Source: Embleya scabrispora (GTDB lineage Bacteria > Actinomycetota > Actinomycetes > Streptomycetales > Streptomycetaceae). Taken from it: 64,000 bases of DNA. Shown here piece after piece: positions 45,366-55,308 of the stretch. The notes below the pieces were generated by a model. It saw nothing but the letters and a program-made list of their open reading frames with translations. It was not told where the DNA came from and ran no database searches. The stretch's first letter is position 1. Each line of letters opens with the position of its first letter. Both the position numbers and the translations under genes were made by a program. The DNA lies in assembly GCF_002024165.1 (NCBI RefSeq), contig NZ_MWQN01000001.1:4009365-4073364 (forward strand). Reading direction: 5' to 3'.

Positions 45366-47366
45366 ATGTCCAGATTCGAGCGAATGCGGACGCTACGACG
45401 GGTGCGCGGCAGGGTGGTGCCGGTGGCGCTGATGGCGACCCTGATGGGTCTCACCGGCGGCCTGACCGCGACCGGGTCGGCCGGTGCGGCCCCGGCGGGA
45501 GCCGCCGCCACCGCGCTGTCCCCCCAGCTGGAGGCGATCCGGCAGGCCGAGGCCCTGGCGCTCTACGGGAGCACCGGGATCAAGCCGATCGCCGAGCGCA
45601 AGACGTCGCTGATCTCGCTCGGCGACAGCGAGATCGCCGGCGAGGGCGTCGGCGTGTACGAACCCGGCACCGACGGCCCGGACAACTGGTGCCACCGGTC
45701 GCCCGAGGCGGCGATCCACAAGACCGGGATCCCGACCGACCTGACCTACAACGTGGCCTGCTCCGGGGCGTCCACGGTCAACATCAGGATCGGCGGCAGC
45801 AGGCAGTACGCCGACGAACCGGTGCAATCGGACAGCCTGGCGATCAAGGCGCGCAACACCCGCGTACAGCTGATCCTGCTGGTCGCGGGGGCCAACGACG
45901 ACATCCAATTCGGCCCGACCATGACCGACTGCGTGACCAGGCGGGTGTTCTTCCAGGGCGAGTGCTACGGCACGTACCAGCCCGGCTGGCAGGCGCGCGC
46001 CGACGCGATGCGACCCAAGGTCGAGCAGACCGTGCGCGACCTGAAGACCGTCATGGCCGACGCGGGCTACGCGAGCGGCGACTACAAACTCGTGCTGATG
46101 GGCTACCCGTCGCCGATCGCCCCGGATGTGGAGGACAACCCCGACTTCCCCGGCTGGTACGCCGGCGGCTGCCTGGGTTATCTGCGCGACGCGGCGTGGG
46201 GGCGCAACGAGGCGGTGCCGATCTTCGAGCGGGCCGAGCGCCTGGCCGCGGCGAACACCGGTGTCACCTACCTGGACAACTCGCGGCTGTTCCACGGCCA
46301 CGAGGTCTGTACCGACAACACCTGGGCACGCGGCCTGTGGTTCGCCAACCCGAACGTGTTCGATCCGAACACGACCCGGCAGAGCTTCCACCCCAACGCG
46401 CGCGGCCACCTGGCGTTCGCGTCCTGCCTGACCCAGCTGTACGCCTCGGGCTGGAATCAGGCCGGTTGCGCGGACCCGACAAGCACCGGACAGGCCAGGC
46501 TGTATCAGGGTGTGCTCAGTGCCGACTTCCGGCAACTGCGCAACGAGGGGACCGGGTTGTGCGCCGACGCGTACGGCTTCTCCTCGCGCAACCGGACCCC
46601 GGTGGACCTGTGGCCCTGCCACGGCGGGCGCAACCAGGGCTTCCGGTACGACGCCGCGAACCAGTCGTTGCACACCGAACTCAGTGAGGACCGGTGTGTG
46701 GACCCGCTCGGCGGCGGGCGCGCCGCGGGCACCGCGCTGGTGTTGTGGAACTGCGACGGCGGTACCAACCAGCGCTTCGTCGAGGTCGCGGGCACGCTGC
46801 GGCCGGCCGATACGCAGACCCTGTGCGTGGCGGCGCCGGCGGCCGACGCGACGCTCGGCGCGAAGCTGGTGCTGGCCGGGTGTGACGGCTCGGCGGGGCA
46901 GCGGTGGGTCAAGGAGCCCGCCGCGCCGGTACGGTTCGCCGAACTCGTCTCCGGCGCCAGGTGCCTGGACGTGGACGGCGGCACGATGTCGTCCGGGCAG
47001 GCGGTGCTGGCCTGGGACTGCACCGGCAACACCAACCAGAAGTGGTGGCGCAACCCGGCCACGGGCCAGGTGCACAGCCTGAAGGACCCGGCGTACTGCC
47101 TGGACAACCGCGGCGCCACGGCGGCGGGCGCGGGTCTGGGCATCTGGCGGTGCGACGACGCGCACGGGGCGTACCTGAACAACCTGCGCTTCGATTCGGA
47201 CGCGGCCGGCCGCCTGGTCAGCCGGGTCTCCGGCCTCGCGGTGACCGCTCCGGCGGGCAACGGCGCGGTCACCCAGCAGCCGGCGAGCGCGTCGCCGGCG
47301 CAGACGTGGACCGCGGGGGTCTCGGTGGCCCTGCCCTACTCGGTGATTCCGTACGACGCGTACTGA
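45366..47366 (+). CDS. Secreted SGNH-hydrolase with ricin-type lectin domains
   Basis: 666 residues from ATG 45366. A Tat-like or long Sec signal peptide (basic RRVRGRVV, hydrophobic stretch, AGAAPAGA cleavage region) is followed by an SGNH hydrolase: block I LISLGDSEIAGEG (Ser in GDS), block III VAGANDDI, and the catalytic histidine in SFHPNARGH. The C-terminal half (from about residue 365) is a beta-trefoil lectin region of two ricin-B-like domains with QxW-type repeats (NQGFRY, NQRFVEV, GQRWVKE, NQKWWRN) and many cysteines. Likely an extracellular esterase acting on polysaccharide-bound esters. Complete; a terminator follows. Confidence 0.88.
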   Translation: MSRFERMRTLRRVRGRVVPVALMATLMGLTGGLTATGSAGAAPAGAAATALSPQLEAIRQAEALALYGSTGIKPIAERKTSLISLGDSEIAGEGVGVYEPGTDGPDNWCHRSPEAAIHKTGIPTDLTYNVACSGASTVNIRIGGSRQYADEPVQSDSLAIKARNTRVQLILLVAGANDDIQFGPTMTDCVTRRVFFQGECYGTYQPGWQARADAMRPKVEQTVRDLKTVMADAGYASGDYKLVLMGYPSPIAPDVEDNPDFPGWYAGGCLGYLRDAAWGRNEAVPIFERAERLAAANTGVTYLDNSRLFHGHEVCTDNTWARGLWFANPNVFDPNTTRQSFHPNARGHLAFASCLTQLYASGWNQAGCADPTSTGQARLYQGVLSADFRQLRNEGTGLCADAYGFSSRNRTPVDLWPCHGGRNQGFRYDAANQSLHTELSEDRCVDPLGGGRAAGTALVLWNCDGGTNQRFVEVAGTLRPADTQTLCVAAPAADATLGAKLVLAGCDGSAGQRWVKEPAAPVRFAELVSGARCLDVDGGTMSSGQAVLAWDCTGNTNQKWWRNPATGQVHSLKDPAYCLDNRGATAAGAGLGIWRCDDAHGAYLNNLRFDSDAAGRLVSRVSGLAVTAPAGNGAVTQQPASASPAQTWTAGVSVALPYSVIPYDAY

Positions 47367-47381
47367 GCGCGCACGTCCCAC

Positions 47382-47415
47382 GCGGTCCCCGTCCGGATGC
47401 CGGGACGGGGGCCGC
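47382..47415. terminator. Convergent terminator after the SGNH-lectin gene
   Basis: GCGGTCCCCGTCC (47382-47394) pairs with GGACGGGGGCCGC (about 47403-47415) with one mismatch, between stops at 47366 and 47442. Confidence 0.7.
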
Positions 47416-47441
47416 GGCGGCGGCGGGTTCCGGGGCGCGGC

Positions 47442-48257
47442 TCAGTCGCGGTCGGGGTCCTTGCGGAGGGGGTCCTCGCGGCGGACGGGCTCGTCCTTGC
47501 GGAACATGTCGCGCTCGCGGCTTCGGTCGAGTTCGCGGCGGTACTCGGTGTCCGGAGGCAACTCGCGGACGCGGTCCGCCTCCATCTCGCGGGCGCGCTC
47601 CATCCCCACCTCGCGAACGCGCTCCGCCTCCATCTCGCGCTTGCGCTCGCGTTGTTCCTTGCGCCGCTTGACCCGGACCGAGACGCCGCCCATCACGGCG
47701 AGGCCCTTGACCACCACGACGGGTGCGCGCGGGTCGTCGGTGTACTGCTCGTGCACGTCGAAGCTGCCCATGAAGCCGAACCCGTGGTCGCGCACGGTGA
47801 CGCCCTCCGGGATCTTGATGTCGATCCCGCCCCAGAGGGTGAACACCCGGATGACCAGCTCGGGTTGGTCGAACACCGCGTCGGTGAGGTCGATGTCCAC
47901 CCCGCCCATCACCGCGACGGCGTTCAGCTTCCCGCCCGCGCGCCAGCGGCCCTTGCGGGTGGAACCACTCCAGAACGCGAACATGTTCGACCGGGCCGGG
48001 GTCGGCGGCACCGATGTGGTCGCGGCCGGCTCGTAGCCGATCGGGGCGGGTGTCGGGAGGTCGACGATCAGCGGCTCGAGTTGGCTCACCGTCCTCGCGG
48101 CCAGCGCCGCGTCCACCCGTTCGGCGTGTTCGTCGGCGGTCAGACGACCCTCCGCGAGCGCGTCGTGCAGTACGTTGACGTAGCGGTCGCGGTCCGCGTC
48201 GGACGCCCGCAGCTCGGGTATGGGCGGTTGCGATCGACGCTCTGGGCTGGTGTCCAC
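47442..48257 (-). CDS. DUF1707 protein with LiaF-like C-terminal domain
   Basis: 271 residues from GTG 48257 (an ATG at 48284 would overlap the upstream gene). The N-terminal DUF1707 motif reads ASDADRDRYVNVLHDALAEG then RLTADEHAERVDAALAA; a Pro/Ala linker follows, then a cell-wall-active-antibiotic-response (LiaF/VraT-like) region with repeating VMGGVDIDL, LWGGIDIKIP and VMGGVSVRVK strands. The last 75 residues are an unusual highly charged helix rich in RE/ER repeats (EMEAERVREVGMERAREM). No membrane helix is seen. Possible envelope-stress or membrane-associated role by family; the charged tail is not typical. Confidence 0.82.
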   Translation of the reverse strand: MDTSPERRSQPPIPELRASDADRDRYVNVLHDALAEGRLTADEHAERVDAALAARTVSQLEPLIVDLPTPAPIGYEPAATTSVPPTPARSNMFAFWSGSTRKGRWRAGGKLNAVAVMGGVDIDLTDAVFDQPELVIRVFTLWGGIDIKIPEGVTVRDHGFGFMGSFDVHEQYTDDPRAPVVVVKGLAVMGGVSVRVKRRKEQRERKREMEAERVREVGMERAREMEADRVRELPPDTEYRRELDRSRERDMFRKDEPVRREDPLRKDPDRD

Positions 48258-48267
48258 GGGGTCAAAT

Positions 48268-49659
48268 CTAGCCCGGGGGTGCACCTGCCGGGAGTACGGA
48301 CCGCGCGAGCAGCCGGACGGCCTCGCGCAGCCGGTCGGGGGACAACCCGGCGTAACCGATGATCACCGCCGGCGGGCCGGTCGCGAACGCGCGCAGGCCG
48401 GCCATCGGCTCGACCCGTACGCCCAGCGCCCCGGCCCGGCGTACCGTGGCCGACTCGTCGGAGCCGGGCGGCAGTTCGACGTAGAGGTGGATGCCCGCGG
48501 CGACGCCGTGCACCCGGGCGGCCGGCAGGTGTTCGGCCAGCGCCTCGACCACCGCGTCGCGGCGGGCGCGGTAGTGCGCGCGCATCGCCCGCAGGTGCCG
48601 CTCGTACGCGCCGGTGGCCAGCATCCGGACCAGGGTCAGCTGGGGGAGGGTGGCCGAGCCGAGGTCGGCGTTGGTCTTCAGGTCGTGGATCTGCTCGATC
48701 AGCGGTGCGGGCAGTACGGCCCAGCCCAGTCGCATCCCGGGGGCGAGCGCCTTGCTGGTCGAGCCCAGGTGCACCACCCGGTCCGGCGCCAGGCCCTGGA
48801 GGCAGCCGACCGGGTCGCGGTCGTAGCGGAACTCGGCGTCGTAGTCGTCCTCGACGATCAATCCGTCGTGCGTGCGGGCCCAGGCGACCAGGGCCGCGCG
48901 GCGGCGGGGGGACAGGACCACGCCGGTGGGGTACTGGTGCGCCGGGGTGACCAGCACCGCCCGGGCGCCGGTGCGGGCCAGCGCCGCGACGTCGACGCCC
49001 TCGGCGTCGGTGGGGGCGTAGGCGACGGCCAGGCCGTGGGTGGTGAAGATGCCGCGCTGCCGGTCGCTGGAGGGGTCCTCGACCGCGAGCACGTCCCGGC
49101 CCAGTCGGCGCAGCGCCTGGGATACCAGGGACAGGCCCTGGGCGACGCCGTTGACCACCACGATGTGCTCGGGTCGGGCCTGGGCGGCGCGGACCCGGCC
49201 CAGGTAGTCGGCCAGCGCGGCGCGCAACTCGCCCGCGCCGGACGGGCCGGGGTAGCCGAGTGCGCGGTGCGGGGCGGTGTTCAGCACGTGCCGGGTCGCG
49301 GCCACCCACGCGGAGCGCGGGAAGGCGGACAGGTCGGGCACCCCGGGCTTGAGGTCGTGGGTGATCGGGACCGCCGTGCCGGGATCGGGCGCGGCGGCCG
49401 GCTGGGGCGCGGTGCAGGCGGCGGTCACCCGGGTGCCCGAGCCGTGCCGGGAGACCAGGTAGCCCTCGGCGACCAGCTGCTCGTAGGCGTCGACGACCAT
49501 GCCCCGGGAGACGTCCAGGCTGTCCGCGAGCGCGCGGGTGGACGGCATCCGGAAGCCGGCGGGCAGCCGGCCCGAGCGGATCGCCTCGCGCAGGCCCGAC
49601 TGCACCTGGGCGCCGAGGCGGCCCGCGGATCGGTCGAGGTGGACGAGGAGTTCGCGCAT
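48268..49659 (-). CDS. MocR/PdxR-type GntR regulator with aminotransferase domain
   Basis: 463 residues. N-terminal GntR winged helix (about residues 10-75: LREAIRSGRLPAGFRMPSTR, then VSRGMVVDAYEQLVAEGYL) fused to a fold-type I aminotransferase-like domain with PLP lysine in HLGSTSKALAPGMRLGW and the DDYDAEFRYDR aspartate motif. MocR proteins sense PLP or amino acids and usually regulate a divergent gene; here it is the DMT permease at 49809. A pair of GAAGTGG direct repeats 24 bases apart lies between them. Confidence 0.92.
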   Translation of the reverse strand: MRELLVHLDRSAGRLGAQVQSGLREAIRSGRLPAGFRMPSTRALADSLDVSRGMVVDAYEQLVAEGYLVSRHGSGTRVTAACTAPQPAAAPDPGTAVPITHDLKPGVPDLSAFPRSAWVAATRHVLNTAPHRALGYPGPSGAGELRAALADYLGRVRAAQARPEHIVVVNGVAQGLSLVSQALRRLGRDVLAVEDPSSDRQRGIFTTHGLAVAYAPTDAEGVDVAALARTGARAVLVTPAHQYPTGVVLSPRRRAALVAWARTHDGLIVEDDYDAEFRYDRDPVGCLQGLAPDRVVHLGSTSKALAPGMRLGWAVLPAPLIEQIHDLKTNADLGSATLPQLTLVRMLATGAYERHLRAMRAHYRARRDAVVEALAEHLPAARVHGVAAGIHLYVELPPGSDESATVRRAGALGVRVEPMAGLRAFATGPPAVIIGYAGLSPDRLREAVRLLARSVLPAGAPPG

Positions 49660-49737
49660 GGGTGCCTGCCCTGGGTGGCGGGGAAGGGAGGGGATCGCAG
49701 GCCCGCCCGGGACGGAAGGGTCGTGGGCCCGCGTTCC

Positions 49738-49768
49738 GAAGTGGTCCGGTTTTTCGGGGCGGAAGTGG
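49738..49768. promoter_or_regulatory. Direct repeats GAAGTGG before the DMT permease
   Basis: GAAGTGG at 49738-49744 and 49762-49768 in the 149-base divergent region. MocR regulators are known to bind direct repeats, so these are candidates for the adjacent regulator's site. Not tested here. Confidence 0.4.
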
Positions 49769-49808
49769 CTCTGCCGAGGGCTCCACCGGCTTCATAACGT
49801 TACGACAC

Positions 49809-50741
49809 ATGACGCTCTCCTCGATGTCCCCCCGCTCGATCGGTCTGCTGTGCGCGGCCTCCGCGCAGGGGCTGATCGGCGCCGCCGCCGGCGTCTCCGC
49901 GGTGCTGCGCGACTATCCGGTGACCGGCGGCCAGATGCTCCGCTACACGCTGGCCGCACTCGTGCTGTTCGGGGTGCTGCGGGTGCGTCGGATCCCGCTG
50001 CTGCGGCCGACCCGGCGGGAACTGGTCCGGCTCGGACTGCTCTCGCTGTCCGGGCAGACGGTGTTCAACCTGTGCCTGTTCGCCGCGCTCGACCGGGCCG
50101 ACCCGGCCACGGTGGGCAGCATCCTGGGCGCGACGCCGCTGCTGCTCGTGCTGGTCGCGCCGCTGCTCGGCGGGCGCCGGCCGAGTCGGTCGGTGTTCGC
50201 CGCCGCGGTACTGGTGGTGGCGGGTGCGGCGGTGGTGCAGGGGCTCGGTGGCGGGACGGCGCTCGGGTTGGTGTTCGCGTGCGGGGTGGCGCTGTGCGAA
50301 ATGGGCTTCACGCTGATCGCGGTGCCGCTGCTGCCGCGGCTGGGTGCCTGGCGGATCGCGGCGTACGCGACGGCGATGGCGATTCCGCAGATGGCGGTGG
50401 TGGGGGCGTTCACCGATGGGTCGGACCTGATCCGGATGCCGTCGGGCACCGAGTCGGTCGCGCTGCTCTACCTGGCGCTGCCGCTCACCGCCGGGGCGTT
50501 CCTGCTCTGGTACTCGGCGCTGGCCCGGGTCGAGCCGGAGCGGGCCGGGCTGTTCATGGGCCTGGTGCCGGTGACGGCCGCGCTGTCCGGCCTGGTGCTC
50601 GGCACCGGCACACCCACGGTCGGCCAATTCGCCGGCGCACTCCTGGTCGGCGTGGGCGTGGTCCTCGGGCTGCGTGCGGAGGAGGACGAGCCGGCCGCGC
50701 CGCACGTGGAGCCGGCTGCGGCGGCGACCTCGAAGCCGTGA
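49809..50741 (+). CDS. DMT-superfamily permease (EamA-like)
   Basis: 310 residues from ATG 49809; upstream in-frame residues are control region. Ten hydrophobic helices in two EamA repeats of five, ending with a short soluble Ala/Glu/Pro tail. Motifs such as ALDRADPATVGSILGATPLLLVLVAP (in pieces) and the second-half LARVEPERAGLFMGLVPVTA are characteristic. Divergent from a MocR regulator, so a vitamin B6, amino acid or metabolite exporter is a reasonable guess, unproven. Confidence 0.88.
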   Translation: MTLSSMSPRSIGLLCAASAQGLIGAAAGVSAVLRDYPVTGGQMLRYTLAALVLFGVLRVRRIPLLRPTRRELVRLGLLSLSGQTVFNLCLFAALDRADPATVGSILGATPLLLVLVAPLLGGRRPSRSVFAAAVLVVAGAAVVQGLGGGTALGLVFACGVALCEMGFTLIAVPLLPRLGAWRIAAYATAMAIPQMAVVGAFTDGSDLIRMPSGTESVALLYLALPLTAGAFLLWYSALARVEPERAGLFMGLVPVTAALSGLVLGTGTPTVGQFAGALLVGVGVVLGLRAEEDEPAAPHVEPAAAATSKP

Positions 50742-50800
50742 GCGATCCGGGGCCGCTCTACTCTGGACGAGGCCCCGTTACCGCATGAGTGAGGATCACG

Positions 50801-52459
<1,659 letters not shown>

Positions 52460-52476
52460 ATCCGGTCGGTTTCGTC

Positions 52477-52514
52477 GCGGCCCGGGTGTCGAGCGCGCTC
52501 GACACCCGGGCCGC
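52477..52514 (+). terminator. 38-bp perfect palindrome after the class I fumarase gene
   Basis: GCGGCCCGGGTGTCGAGC (52477-52494), central GC, and exact complement (52497-52514). It begins 18 bases after the stop. The stem is exceptionally long and clean. Remaining sequence to 52737 has no gene but holds the whiB-like promoter region. Confidence 0.85.
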
Positions 52515-52737
52515 GGCCGTCACCCCCCGGGCCTCTCGGCGGGTTCGGGGTCGAGGGGGGTGTGCACAAGCGCGGCCGCTGTTTGCGCCGGTCGGAAAGC
52601 GGGGCGGGGTTTGTCGGTTTCCTTGACGTTTCCTTGTGGTTACTTGTCGTCGCCTTGTCACGCCGGCACGCATGCACGGGATTTCGTCGGGTAGGCGACA
52701 CCCACCGAGCCGACCAAGCCGACGTGAGGAGCACAGC

Positions 52738-53022
52738 GTGACGGAACGGATCGACATCATCCGCAGCGTCCGCGCGACCTGGACACCGCCGCCGGCCGGC
52801 GCGTGTGCGAGCGTGGACCGGGAGATCTTCCTCGGCTACCCCGGAGAGCCCGTGGTCGCCCGGCTCGCCCGCGAGGAGGACGCCAAACGCGTCTGCGCAC
52901 GCTGCTCGGTCCTGTTGGAATGCCGGGAGAGCGCCTTGGCCGAGACCAACCCGGTCGGGGTGCGCGGCGGGCTGACGCCGAACGAGCGTGGGGCGGTACG
53001 ACGCCGGCGCGCCTATCACTGA
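52738..53022 (+). CDS. WhiB-family iron-sulfur transcription factor
   Basis: 94 residues from GTG 52738 with GAGGAG nine bases upstream. Four cluster cysteines C23, C53, C56 and C62 in the WhiB spacing CX29CX2CX5C (GACAS, VCARCSVLLEC). The turn motif that is normally G(V/I)WGG reads GVRGG here, followed by a very basic RRRR tail for DNA contact. The location before glpX and after class I fumarase is that of wblI in Streptomyces as I recall; I give no symbol because that rests on context. Converges on the MFS-MarR gene with eight bases between stops. Confidence 0.9.
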   Translation: MTERIDIIRSVRATWTPPPAGACASVDREIFLGYPGEPVVARLAREEDAKRVCARCSVLLECRESALAETNPVGVRGGLTPNERGAVRRRRAYH

Positions 53023-53029
53023 TCCGCCG

Positions 53030-55066
53030 TCACCCCGGGTGCCGGTCCGCCTCGCCGACGATGTGGTCGTGCGGGGTGTCCGTGGTCAGCCGGGCCAACT
53101 TGCGCAGCAGCGCGCTCAGTTCCTCGGACTGTTCGGGTGACCAGTCCGCCATCACCTCGGTGAGCATCTGCCGACGGGCCTCGACCAGCGCCTCCAGCGT
53201 CTCGTGGCCCTTGGCGGTGAGCGCCATCGTGCCCTCGCCGAGCCGCTCGATGTGCCCGGAGAAGGTCAACTCGTCCGCGTAGCGGCGGACTCTGGCCTCG
53301 GGTTCGTGGATGCGGACGGCGAGGTCGGGGATCGAGATCGGCCCGAGCTGATCGAGTTGCACCAGCCCGTACGCGCACGGCACCGACAACTCCACGCCCG
53401 AGCGGCCGATCATGCGTTCGTAGCGCGACCAGCCGTTCTCCCGGTGCACCATCTGTGCCATCGCCCGCTCGATCTCGTCGACGGAACTGCGCGCGGTGGG
53501 CGACATCAACGGGGTCTGCTCGGTCTCGCGGGTGGCCTCGCGCAGCGGTACCTCGCGCAGCAGGAACGACAGCAGGAACGCGACCAGCACGATGCAGGAG
53601 GCGGCCAGGAAGACGGTTTGGAGCGACTGCGCGTACGCGTGGACGAATCCGGTCTTGGCCGCGGGCGGCAGCCGGTTCAACTCGGCCGGGTTGATCGCCG
53701 ACGAGGATCCCGGCGAGGTGCCGGGCGGCAGCCCTTCGCCCCGCGCGGCGGCCTCGCGCAGGTGGACCGCCAGGCGGTTGTTGAAGATGGTGCCGAAGAT
53801 GGCCGCGCCGAACGAGCCGCCGATGGAGCGGAAGAAGGTCGCGCCGGCGGTGGCCACGCCGAGTTCGGCGTAGGGCACGGCGTTTTGCACGGCGAGCACG
53901 ATGACCTGCATGACCAGGCCCAGGCCGACGCCGAAGACGAGCATGTACAGCGAGGAGGCGGCGGTGGTGGTGAACTCGTCCATCCGCGACATCAGGAACA
54001 TGCCGACCGCCATCACGGCGGTGCCCAGGATCGGGTAGATCTTGTATCGGCCGGTCCGGCTGATCAGTCGACCGCTGACGATCGAGGTGACCAGGAGCCC
54101 GCCCATCATCGGCAGCAGCCGCAGGCCCGACTCGGTCGGCGAGGCGCCGTTGACGACCTGCATGAACAGTGGCAGGAAGCTCAGTCCGCCCATCATCGCG
54201 AAGCCGACGATGAAGCCGATGCCCGCGGTCACCGAGAAGATCCGGTTGCGGAAGAGGGACATCGGGAGCACCGGTTCGGCCGCGCGCCGCTCGACCACGA
54301 CGAAGGCGACGAGCAACACCACGGCCGCGACGCCCAGTGCGACGATCTGTCCGGAGCCCCACGGGTAGGTGGTGCCGCCGAAGGTGCTGAGCAGGACCAG
54401 GCAGGTGGTGCCGGCGGCCAGGAGGGTGATGCCGAGGTAGTCGACGCTCGGCCGGGTGTGCACCTCCTTGGCGTGCAGCGCGGCGGCGATCACCGCGAGG
54501 GCGATCGCGCCGATCGGGAGGTTGATGTAGAACACCCAGCGCCAGGTGAGGTGGTCCACGAAGAACCCGCCGAGCAGCGGCCCGGCCACCGAGGTCACCC
54601 CGAACACCGCGCCGAACAGGCCCTGATACCGCCCGCGCTCGCGGGGCGGCACCACGTCGCCGATGATCGCCTGCGACAAGACCATCAGCCCGCCGCCGCC
54701 GAGGCCCTGGATGGCGCGGAAGGCGATCAACTCGGTCATGCCCTGGGCGATGCCGCAGAGCACCGAGCCGATCAGGAAGATCACGATCGACGCCTGGTAG
54801 AGCTTCTTGCGCCCGAACAGGTCGCCCAACTTGCCCCACAGCGGCGTGCTCACGGTCGACGCGAGCAGATACGCGGTGACCACCCACGACAGGTGATTGA
54901 GCCCGCCGAGGTCGCCGACGATGGTCGGCAGCGCGGTCGACACGATGGTCTGGTCGAGCGCGGCCACCAACATCCCGAGCATCAGCCCGGTCAACACCAA
55001 CCCGAGCCGGGGTGCGGCCTCCACCCCGGCCGGACTGCTGCCATGCCTGCGCTGCGGCGCGCTCAT
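53030..55066 (-). CDS. MFS drug exporter with C-terminal MarR-like DNA-binding domain
   Basis: 678 residues from ATG 55066 with GGAGG upstream. Residues 1-515 are a complete 14-helix DHA2 exporter (LDQTIVSTALPTIVG start, GKLGDLFGRKK motif A, GPLLGGFFVDHL motif C-like). Residues about 525-678 continue in the same frame as a winged-helix region: ISIPDLAVRIHEPEARVRRY, wing IERLGEGTMALTAKGHETL, then the MarR dimerisation helix WSPEQSEELSALLRKL. So transporter and regulator are one chain. Membrane-anchored MarR-like modules could sense substrate. A terminal helix after about 500 allows the fusion to be cytoplasmic. Complete and without frameshift. Confidence 0.88.
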   Translation of the reverse strand: MSAPQRRHGSSPAGVEAAPRLGLVLTGLMLGMLVAALDQTIVSTALPTIVGDLGGLNHLSWVVTAYLLASTVSTPLWGKLGDLFGRKKLYQASIVIFLIGSVLCGIAQGMTELIAFRAIQGLGGGGLMVLSQAIIGDVVPPRERGRYQGLFGAVFGVTSVAGPLLGGFFVDHLTWRWVFYINLPIGAIALAVIAAALHAKEVHTRPSVDYLGITLLAAGTTCLVLLSTFGGTTYPWGSGQIVALGVAAVVLLVAFVVVERRAAEPVLPMSLFRNRIFSVTAGIGFIVGFAMMGGLSFLPLFMQVVNGASPTESGLRLLPMMGGLLVTSIVSGRLISRTGRYKIYPILGTAVMAVGMFLMSRMDEFTTTAASSLYMLVFGVGLGLVMQVIVLAVQNAVPYAELGVATAGATFFRSIGGSFGAAIFGTIFNNRLAVHLREAAARGEGLPPGTSPGSSSAINPAELNRLPPAAKTGFVHAYAQSLQTVFLAASCIVLVAFLLSFLLREVPLREATRETEQTPLMSPTARSSVDEIERAMAQMVHRENGWSRYERMIGRSGVELSVPCAYGLVQLDQLGPISIPDLAVRIHEPEARVRRYADELTFSGHIERLGEGTMALTAKGHETLEALVEARRQMLTEVMADWSPEQSEELSALLRKLARLTTDTPHDHIVGEADRHPG

Positions 55067-55110
55067 CCGGTGGCCTCCTCGATCGACGCTCAAGGAGGAT
55101 CCCCATAAAA

Positions 55111-55129
55111 AGGTACAAAATCCGCACCT
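55111..55129. promoter_or_regulatory. Imperfect palindrome upstream of the MFS-MarR gene
   Basis: AGGTAC (55111-55116) and GCACCT (55124-55129) match as inverted repeats at five of six positions, in an A/T-rich patch 45-63 bases before the start. Candidate MarR-type operator and promoter. Confidence 0.35.
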
Positions 55130-55244
55130 ATTAGTGGGACAAGAGGCGGGGTCCAACCGAAAGCCGCGCAAGCACGCGGCCTCGCAATTCCGAAGCCTCG
55201 CGATCACCCAAGCCTTCGCGCCAAACGCCGACCGAGCGAAAATC

Positions 55245-55267
55245 CAGCCCGGCCGGCGTTTGAGGCC
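55245..55267. repeat. Streptomyces-type intergenic motif
   Basis: CAGCCCGGCCGGCGTTTGAGG matches the short intergenic element (…CCGGCG[A/C/T]TTGAGGAC…) that I recognise as frequent between Streptomyces genes. A second copy is at 63520-63543. Between glpX and the MFS-MarR gene. Confidence 0.5.
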
Positions 55268-55308
55268 ACCTCGGCCGAAGGCCGGGTCATCTCACCCCGG
55301 CCGCACGG

